From Thermoplasmata archaeon (GTDB taxonomy: Archaea > Thermoplasmatota > DAOVMN01), in the NCBI GenBank assembly GCA_030630685.1, contig DAOVMN010000128.1, positions 1-6,511 of the forward strand: a stretch of 6,511 nucleotides of DNA, in the 5' to 3' direction. The translations under genes and the position numbers were made by a program. The notes beneath the pieces are model-generated. The model did no database searches and had not been told where the DNA came from. It was given only the letters and a program-made list of their open reading frames with translations. Below, piece after piece: positions 1 to 3,968 of the stretch. Position 1 is the first letter of the stretch. Every line of letters starts with the position of its first letter.

Positions 1-276
1 CTTGCTTCCATTTATCGTTGTTTTATCGGCACCGGAACCTTCCAGGTTTACCGTTTTGTTTACCACCACGTTCTCGTAATACGTTCCTTCTTTTACAAGA
101 ATCGTATCTCCCTCCGTGGCGTTGTCGATGGCATACTGGATTTTTGAGTAGTTGGCCGGGCCGTCATCGTCCACGGTGATGATGGCTGCGGTGGCGTTCT
201 TTCCCGCAAGGGCAAACAGTGCGATTCCTCCTGCAAAGAGTAGGAGGGCAATCAGGGTTTTGGTGTGGGGGTTCAT
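1..276 (-). CDS. Secreted parallel beta-helix (NosD-like) surface protein, N-terminal part
   Basis: The reading frame opens at ATG 276 and runs without a stop off the left edge, giving 92 residues of the N-terminus. Residues 1-31 form a signal peptide: a short polar start with lysine (MNPHTK), a hydrophobic core rich in Leu/Ala/Phe (about 8-24) and a small-residue end (ATAA). Right after it comes ITVDDDGP, then YSKIQYAIDNATEGDTI and a GTYYENVVV segment. This is the usual opening of secreted right-handed parallel beta-helix proteins (NosD/pectate-lyase-like fold) found in many euryarchaeal surface proteins. Such proteins are exported and sit on or near the S-layer; binding or enzymatic activity cannot be told from this part. 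A degenerate paralogue starts at 932. The start is supported by a TATA-like box 26 nt upstream and by alignment with that paralogue. The family call is secure, the function unknown. Confidence 0.85.
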   Translation of the reverse strand, partial: MNPHTKTLIALLLFAGGIALFALAGKNATAAIITVDDDGPANYSKIQYAIDNATEGDTILVKEGTYYENVVVNKTVNLEGSGADKTTINGSK

Positions 277-284
277 GGCGTTTA

Positions 285-293
285 CCTGTTGGT
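285..293 (-). promoter_or_regulatory. Upstream element ACCAACAGG shared with the paralogue
   Basis: On the minus strand ACCAACAGG ends 8 nt before the ATG at 276. The same nine bases occur at 941-949 at the identical distance from the paralogue's ATG at 932. The AGG could act as a weak Shine-Dalgarno. Alternatively the match is simply upstream DNA duplicated together with the gene. What is seen is identity and position; any role is inference. Confidence 0.4.
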
Positions 294-298
294 GCCTA

Positions 299-306
299 TT
301 ATTTAA
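299..306 (-). promoter_or_regulatory. TATA-like box of the left beta-helix gene
   Basis: The minus strand reads TTAAATAA, centred about 26 nt upstream of the ATG at 276. That is the distance at which archaeal TATA boxes place the transcription start on or next to the first codon. The surrounding 60 bp are AT-rich, so the exact box is uncertain. Confidence 0.4.
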
Positions 307-350
307 TATTATTGAGCGTTTTGTATGTTTATCACGATAGTAGAATTTAT

Positions 351-698
351 TTAGCCAATAGCATAATCAAGCATTGCTCTATAGATAGTTTCGTTCTTTT
401 CAAGCTCGGATGCAAACCATTTCTCCCTTCCCACCGTCACATTAATGTTTGCTTCCCAGCCTTTGATAAAAGTATCATTTTCACGACAATGCTTGTAAAA
501 GTATCTATCCCAATATTCAATTGTGAAGTTATATTGAAGACTCAGATTCTCCATTATTTGGGAGGCGTTCTCTCTGTCGATGTCTGGGTAGAACTGAACT
601 ATTACTCTCCCGGGAGTATATTCCACATCATGTTCGAAACACCCTACAAATAAGACGGTCACAATGACTATTGATAATATTAAGGATGTTTTCATCAT
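351..698 (-). CDS. Small lipoprotein resembling a stand-alone subtilase propeptide
   Basis: 115 residues ending in TAA. The chosen start is the first of two tandem ATGs, with GGTGG eight bases upstream as a weak ribosome site; a GTG at 725 would add nine charged residues ahead of the signal sequence and is less likely. Residues 1-18 are a lipoprotein-type signal (MMKTS, hydrophobic core, LFVGC lipobox), so the product is probably exported and held to the outer face of the membrane through the cysteine. The mature part has PGRVIVQFYPDIDRENASQI near its start and VTVGREKWFASELEKN near its end. This pattern (a 'PG-V-V-F-P' strand, a helix, then 'V-G-E...L..N..I') resembles N-terminal propeptides of subtilisin-like proteases (I9/fervidolysin prodomain type). 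No protease domain follows. It may be a free-standing inhibitor or chaperone of a secreted protease, or just a relic of one. The fold call is by motif only. Confidence 0.6.
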   Translation of the reverse strand: MMKTSLILSIVIVTVLFVGCFEHDVEYTPGRVIVQFYPDIDRENASQIMENLSLQYNFTIEYWDRYFYKHCRENDTFIKGWEANINVTVGREKWFASELEKNETIYRAMLDYAIG

Positions 699-743
699 TT
701 TATCATCCACCCATTCCAATTCCACCTACATAGATGAAAGACT

Positions 744-932
744 TCACATGGTCCATTGCATATCCCCCTCGATTGCATTGTCAATGGCATATTGAGTTTT
801 TGCGTAGTCTGCCGGGCCGTCATCGTCCACGGTGATAGTTGCGGCGCTGGTTTGTTGGGCAGTAAGGGCGAGCAGGAGGGTGCCCGCGAGAAGGAGCAGG
901 AGGGCGGTCATGAGTTTGGTGTTTGGGGTCAT
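744..932 (-). pseudogene. Truncated beta-helix surface protein (signal peptide plus first repeat)
   Basis: The frame from ATG 932 gives 62 residues. The first 57 align without gaps with the protein starting at 276, with 35 identities: start MTPNTK, a leucine-rich signal peptide, then ATITVDDDGPADYAK and QYAIDNAIEGD. After EGD, where the paralogue continues into TILV and the beta-helix, this frame reads MQWTM and stops at TGA. Nothing resembling the rest of a beta-helix follows before the next gene at 698. It is therefore read as the 5' remnant of a deleted or rearranged gene. Two otherwise conserved positions have also changed (KIQ to KTQ, NAT to NAI), which fits relaxed constraint. A GTG at 971 in the same frame would overlap the upstream gene and precede the signal peptide, so it is not used. 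A functional 30-residue secreted peptide cannot be excluded. Confidence 0.75.
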
Positions 933-940
933 GGGAATCG

Positions 941-949
941 CCTGTTGGT
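941..949 (-). promoter_or_regulatory. Second copy of upstream element ACCAACAGG
   Basis: Identical to the element at 285-293 and at the same distance (8 nt) from the ATG at 932. It lies in the 38-bp gap after the membrane-protein gene. The AT-rich TAATATTG just upstream is a poor TATA match, so the remnant may no longer have an active promoter of its own. Confidence 0.35.
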
Positions 950-967
950 ACAATATTACCGTAAGAC

Positions 968-973
968 TCACTA
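968..973 (-). other. Tandem stop codons TAG-TGA ending the membrane-protein gene
   Basis: The frame that begins at ATG 1600 ends in TAG (973-971) followed directly by in-frame TGA (970-968). If TAG is read as sense in this organism, translation would stop one codon later. Tandem stops also occur by chance, so this is only a supporting hint. Confidence 0.8.
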
Positions 974-1600
974 TTTTCCGTCATCACTTAAGACATTTAT
1001 CCCTATCCGTTGGAGAGTTTCTGAAAGATTGATTTCTTTGACTCTCCGCTTAAATTCAGAATAATATGGATGTTTCCTGATGTGTTTTGGCTTAGGTATA
1101 CCCCAGTCATGTAACAGTTCTTGACTACATTTCTGAAGCATAACAAGAGGAAGAACTTCGTTGTCCTCAAAATCAATTTTCCCCGTTGCCAGTGAGTTCA
1201 ACAGTTCATGAGACCTTTCCCACCAGGACTCCTTGTCTAAGTTTTTAATCACTTCATCATAGATTTTTTCACGATTCTTTCTGATGAGTATGGTTTCTTT
1301 ATATTTATTTTTAAATACATAAAAAAGAACAACAAAAAAGAAATTTATCCCTGCCGCTAAGAATATCAGTTGTTCGGAAAAATCTTTCGCTCTTATATCA
1401 TAAGTCTAATGAAAGTACATCCCACCTACAACATTGAGACAGCCCAAAATAAGGCAGAATGAAGTTTCGAGTATCCAGTTTCTATGGAGATATTTAATTT
1501 TGTAGTATTTATTAGAGGTGGCTTTGTGGAATAGACCATAAAACCAAAATACGAATAAACTAAAAACTGCAAATACGATAAAGAAATATGGATTAATCAT
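971..1600 (-). CDS. Three-helix membrane protein with in-frame TAG (read-through or nonsense-broken)
   Basis: From ATG 1600 the frame encodes 64 residues, one TAG at codon 65, then 144 more residues (209 codons to the final TAG). Membrane segments are at about 5-24, 44-63 and 77-96. The basic loop after the first helix (KYYKIKYLHR) and the basic stretch after the third (KNKYKE, RKNREK) both fall inside by the positive-inside rule; the TAG lies in the short outer loop between helices two and three. Residues 97-209 form a charged, probably cytoplasmic domain of unknown family. Between the TAG and GTG 1252 (codon 117) there is no ATG, GTG or TTG, so the second half has no start that would include its helix. 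The start lies 4 nt after the synthetase stop with GTGAT just before it; ATGs at 1612 and 1636 overlap that gene. GC is about 32-40%, well below the synthetase. Function is not recognised. Without read-through the products would be a 64-residue two-helix peptide and possibly a 93-residue soluble piece (1252-971). Confidence 0.6.
1406..1408 (-). other. In-frame amber (TAG) codon inside the membrane-protein gene
   Basis: The minus strand reads CAT-TAG-ACT. The TAG separates the second and third membrane helices, and the frame is open on both sides. A short inverted repeat, CTTAT-GAT-ATAAG, starts one base after it (minus strand 1404-1392); its five AT-rich pairs are unlikely to be stable. In archaea that carry the pyl genes TAG can be read as pyrrolysine; in others this would be a nonsense mutation. 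The window holds no pyl gene to decide. Confidence 0.85.
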
Positions 1601-1604
1601 AATA

Positions 1605-3758
1605 TCACGCATCTTTTGATTTCGACAATAGCACATCTATCCCAGAATCATTACCAGCAATCAAACCTCCCACTTCACCCTTCTTCTCCAGCGCTTCATG
1701 GTAATCATAGAGCAATCTCAAGACCTTTGCCGCCTTCCCGGGCAGATTGTAGGTGGGCAGACCCGAGTCCTTGAGTACCTCCCTGACCTTGAAGTAATCC
1801 TCACCACCGGCAGGAACATCCACCACAGGCTTGGAATGCCGGGAAGCAACCTCTGCAATCACCATCGCCTCCCCGGGCTGGAAGAATGTTGACTTGAGCA
1901 TGTTGATGACCATCACCCCGTCCACTTCCGGGTCTTTCAGTACCTCCTCAAGGATTAACTCGAACCTGTCCGCCCTTGCATCCGCGATGGTGTCTATCGG
2001 GTTTATGACAGATTCAGGAGTGGGGAATATCTCAGGCAGCTTCTTTGAGAGCGATTCCCGCGTTTTCCATGCAAGCCCGGCAAGCTTTAGTCCCTCAGCC
2101 TCGAGCGCATCAGCGGCTAAGATCGCAGGACCACCCACATTGCTCACCACTGCCACTTTTTTTCCCTTCATGGAAGGCTGATCCAGGAGGGCCAGAGCTC
2201 CGCTGAAGAGTTCCTCGATGCTCTCCACCCTCAGAATTCCACAAACCTTGAATGCGGCATTGAACACCTCATCACTTCCAGCCAAGGAAGCGGTATGGGA
2301 TGCTGCCCTCTTCTTTGAAGCCTCGCTCCTTCCCCCTTTCAGCACAAGTATGGGTTTGTGAATCCCCTTAACAATGTCCACGAACTCCCGCCCGTTATTG
2401 AGACCCTCCATGTAGATGCAGATAACCTTGGTCTCTGGGTCTGAGTTCAGGAAACCGAGAAGCTCGGAATCCCCGATGTCGAGCTTGTCGCCCATGAAGG
2501 CGAAGCGGGATATTCCGATGCCGTAGTATTTCGCCCAGTCCAGAAGTACCGCACCGACCCCGCCGCTCTGAGAGAGTACGGCGATATTTCCTCTTTCAGG
2601 CATGAGATCGCGCTCGAATGCGGTATTCAACCCCGGCTCCTGGCTGATGACCCCCATGATGGTGTTTGGTCCAAGCACCCGGATTCCCTTCTTTCGGATA
2701 ATATCCCTGTAATTTTTCCTCTGCGATTCTGTGAAACCACCGGTGATGTGAATAATCGACCGGACATTGAGGTATTCCACGATCTCAAGGGCCTCTTCGG
2801 GCGGGAGGGCCAAAACCGCTGTGTCTGCTTTCATTCCCTCCAATTCCCTGAGCCTCGATGTTTCAAGATCGAAGACCTGGAGTTTGCCCTTAAAATAATT
2901 CTTTAGATTATAGCGAATATTCCCGAAGAGTTCGGGGGAGGCCATTCCTCCCTTCTCCACGATCCTGGAGGAGCCTATGAGAAGCACGGATTCCGGGCGA
3001 AAAAGTGCCTCGATTCCCGATGCCTTTGCTGGTGGTTTCCGAGCTTTGTATTCCTTGCCTGGCTTCCTTTCCGAAAGTATGATCCTGGCGTCCACGCACA
3101 CCGCACCATCTGCCCTGGCAAATACGGGATTGGCATCAACCTCCGCTATCTCCGGGTGTTCCATGAGCTCGGAAATCTTTACCATGATATCAGCAATCGC
3201 TTCGATATCTACCTCTTTACCTCCGCGGTAGCCGTGGAGAAGTTGTTTTGCTCTGATCCCCTCGATCATCTCCCGGGCTTCCTCTCTAATTATGGGGGCA
3301 AGGCCAAAGGTCACATCCTTGAGCACCTCGGTGAGTATTCCTCCAAGCCCGAACATCACAATGTTCCCGAAGATTGGGTCGCGAACTCCTCCCACGATTA
3401 CCTCGAGGCCTCTTCTTTCCATGGGCTGAACCGTGATCCCCTCGATCCGTGCATCCGGTGCTTTCTTATGGACACTTTCCACTATCGCTTTGAAGGCCTC
3501 CTCCACCCCGTCCAGTGATTTTATTCCGGTCTTTACTCCCCCCACATCGGTCTTGTGCAGGATGTCCGGGGAGGCGATCTTCATTACAACAGGAAAGCCC
3601 ATTTTTCCAGTGAGTTGCTTTGCCTCCTCGGGTGTCCGGGCGATCTCTCCTTCCACGACCGGGATGCCGAAGGAGTGGAATACTTTTTTGGATTCAAGCT
3701 CGGTGAGTTCCCTTCTTCCGCTCTCACGGGCTCTAAGGAAGATGTCCTCTATGTTCAT
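1605..3758 (-). CDS. ADP-forming acyl-CoA synthetase (acetate-CoA ligase type), fused beta-alpha
   Basis: 717 residues, complete, ATG to TGA. The family converts acyl-CoA + ADP + phosphate to acid + CoA + ATP, and in archaea this conserves energy during fermentation of sugars, peptides or acetyl-CoA. Domain order: ATP-grasp (about 10-230), CoA-binding Rossmann domain (about 250-385, with VLLIGSSR at 258-265 and VLGPN at 361-365), then two succinyl-CoA-ligase-like domains (about 388-525 and 530-690). Key residues: His68 in LHKTDVGG matches the swinging-loop histidine of beta chains; EVDANP (206-211) is the ATP-grasp metal/nucleotide motif; LSQSGGVG (395-402) is the alpha-chain glycine motif; His488 in AASHTASLAG is the phosphorylated histidine. 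All are present, so it should be active. The ATP-grasp half comes first, opposite to Pat-type acetyltransferase fusions, and no acetyltransferase domain is attached. Acetate, branched-chain and aryl acids are all possible substrates. A TATA box 24 nt upstream and no Shine-Dalgarno suggest a leaderless transcript. Confidence 0.93.
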   Translation of the reverse strand: MNIEDIFLRARESGRRELTELESKKVFHSFGIPVVEGEIARTPEEAKQLTGKMGFPVVMKIASPDILHKTDVGGVKTGIKSLDGVEEAFKAIVESVHKKAPDARIEGITVQPMERRGLEVIVGGVRDPIFGNIVMFGLGGILTEVLKDVTFGLAPIIREEAREMIEGIRAKQLLHGYRGGKEVDIEAIADIMVKISELMEHPEIAEVDANPVFARADGAVCVDARIILSERKPGKEYKARKPPAKASGIEALFRPESVLLIGSSRIVEKGGMASPELFGNIRYNLKNYFKGKLQVFDLETSRLRELEGMKADTAVLALPPEEALEIVEYLNVRSIIHITGGFTESQRKNYRDIIRKKGIRVLGPNTIMGVISQEPGLNTAFERDLMPERGNIAVLSQSGGVGAVLLDWAKYYGIGISRFAFMGDKLDIGDSELLGFLNSDPETKVICIYMEGLNNGREFVDIVKGIHKPILVLKGGRSEASKKRAASHTASLAGSDEVFNAAFKVCGILRVESIEELFSGALALLDQPSMKGKKVAVVSNVGGPAILAADALEAEGLKLAGLAWKTRESLSKKLPEIFPTPESVINPIDTIADARADRFELILEEVLKDPEVDGVMVINMLKSTFFQPGEAMVIAEVASRHSKPVVDVPAGGEDYFKVREVLKDSGLPTYNLPGKAAKVLRLLYDYHEALEKKGEVGGLIAGNDSGIDVLLSKSKDA

Positions 3759-3777
3759 GGGTCAGGATTAAGAATCA

Positions 3778-3786
3778 TTTATATAA
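3778..3786 (-). promoter_or_regulatory. TATA box of the acyl-CoA synthetase gene
   Basis: The minus strand reads TTATATAAA, centred 24 nt before the ATG at 3758. The bases between the box and the start (ending CCTGACCC) contain no GGAGG or GGTGAT. The distance predicts transcription starting at or beside the A of ATG, a leaderless message. Confidence 0.65.
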
Positions 3787-3853
3787 GGGTGTTGGTTTTA
3801 CAATAGAACACGGATTACCCGGATGCAGGGGATTTTTGCGGAGGAGGAGTATG

Positions 3854-3881
3854 AATGGTAATGAATTAATGGTAATGAATT
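3854..3881 (+). repeat. 14-bp tandem direct repeat, two perfect copies
   Basis: The unit AATGGTAATGAATT occurs at 3854-3867 and 3868-3881, followed by a degenerate third copy (3882-3895, AATGGAATTGAATG). It lies in the 210-bp spacer between the divergent synthetase and hsdR genes. It could be a regulator site or replication slippage in AT-rich DNA. Confidence 0.85.
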
Positions 3882-3888
3882 AATGGAA

Positions 3889-3904
3889 TTGAATGATCAA
3901 TCAA
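3889..3904. promoter_or_regulatory. Near-perfect 16-bp palindrome upstream of hsdR
   Basis: TTGAATGATCAATCAA matches its own reverse complement at seven of eight base pairs around the centre TGATCA. It overlaps the degenerate third repeat unit and sits about 35 bp upstream of the hsdR TATA box, where a dimeric regulator could bind. A second inverted repeat, CAATC-AA-GATTG (3898-3909), overlaps it. A role as operator is inference; AT-rich spacers give such palindromes by chance. Confidence 0.3.
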
Positions 3905-3938
3905 GATTGTTTGACCGGCGGTTAGAATAATAAAACAC

Positions 3939-3945
3939 ATAAATA
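3939..3945 (+). promoter_or_regulatory. TATA box of hsdR
   Basis: ATAAATA, preceded by the A-rich TAAAAC that may serve as BRE, lies with its centre about 27 nt before the ATG at 3969. The bases just before the start (GTTGATTTCATT) contain no Shine-Dalgarno. As for the divergent synthetase gene, this predicts a leaderless message and supports the chosen start. Confidence 0.6.
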
Positions 3946-3968
3946 CTAGTTATGAAGTTGATTTCATT

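Noticed and set aside
219..653. A 144-residue plus-strand open frame across the left beta-helix start and the lipoprotein gene
   Set aside because: It is antisense to two supported genes, starts inside the signal-peptide coding region and has no recognisable feature.
971..1252. A separate 93-residue gene starting at GTG 1252
   Set aside because: No promoter or ribosome site was seen before the GTG, and the same open frame continues upstream through a membrane helix to the TAG. It is better read as the second half of the 1600-971 gene, though re-initiation cannot be excluded.
3433..3771. Plus-strand open frames opposite the synthetase gene (for example 3433-3771, 3156-3518, 1831-2181)
   Set aside because: They are antisense shadows of a complete 717-residue enzyme with intact catalytic residues; no promoter or ribosome site supports them.
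3823..3861. A 12-codon plus-strand frame (ATG at 3823, stop TAA) before the tandem repeat
   Set aside because: Too short, with no ribosome site or TATA box at a suitable distance; it is probably chance.
3854..3895. Possible start of a CRISPR array or iteron set
   Set aside because: Two perfect 14-bp copies and one degenerate copy lie directly adjacent with no spacers; nothing like a CRISPR repeat or cas gene is present, and there are too few copies to argue for an origin.
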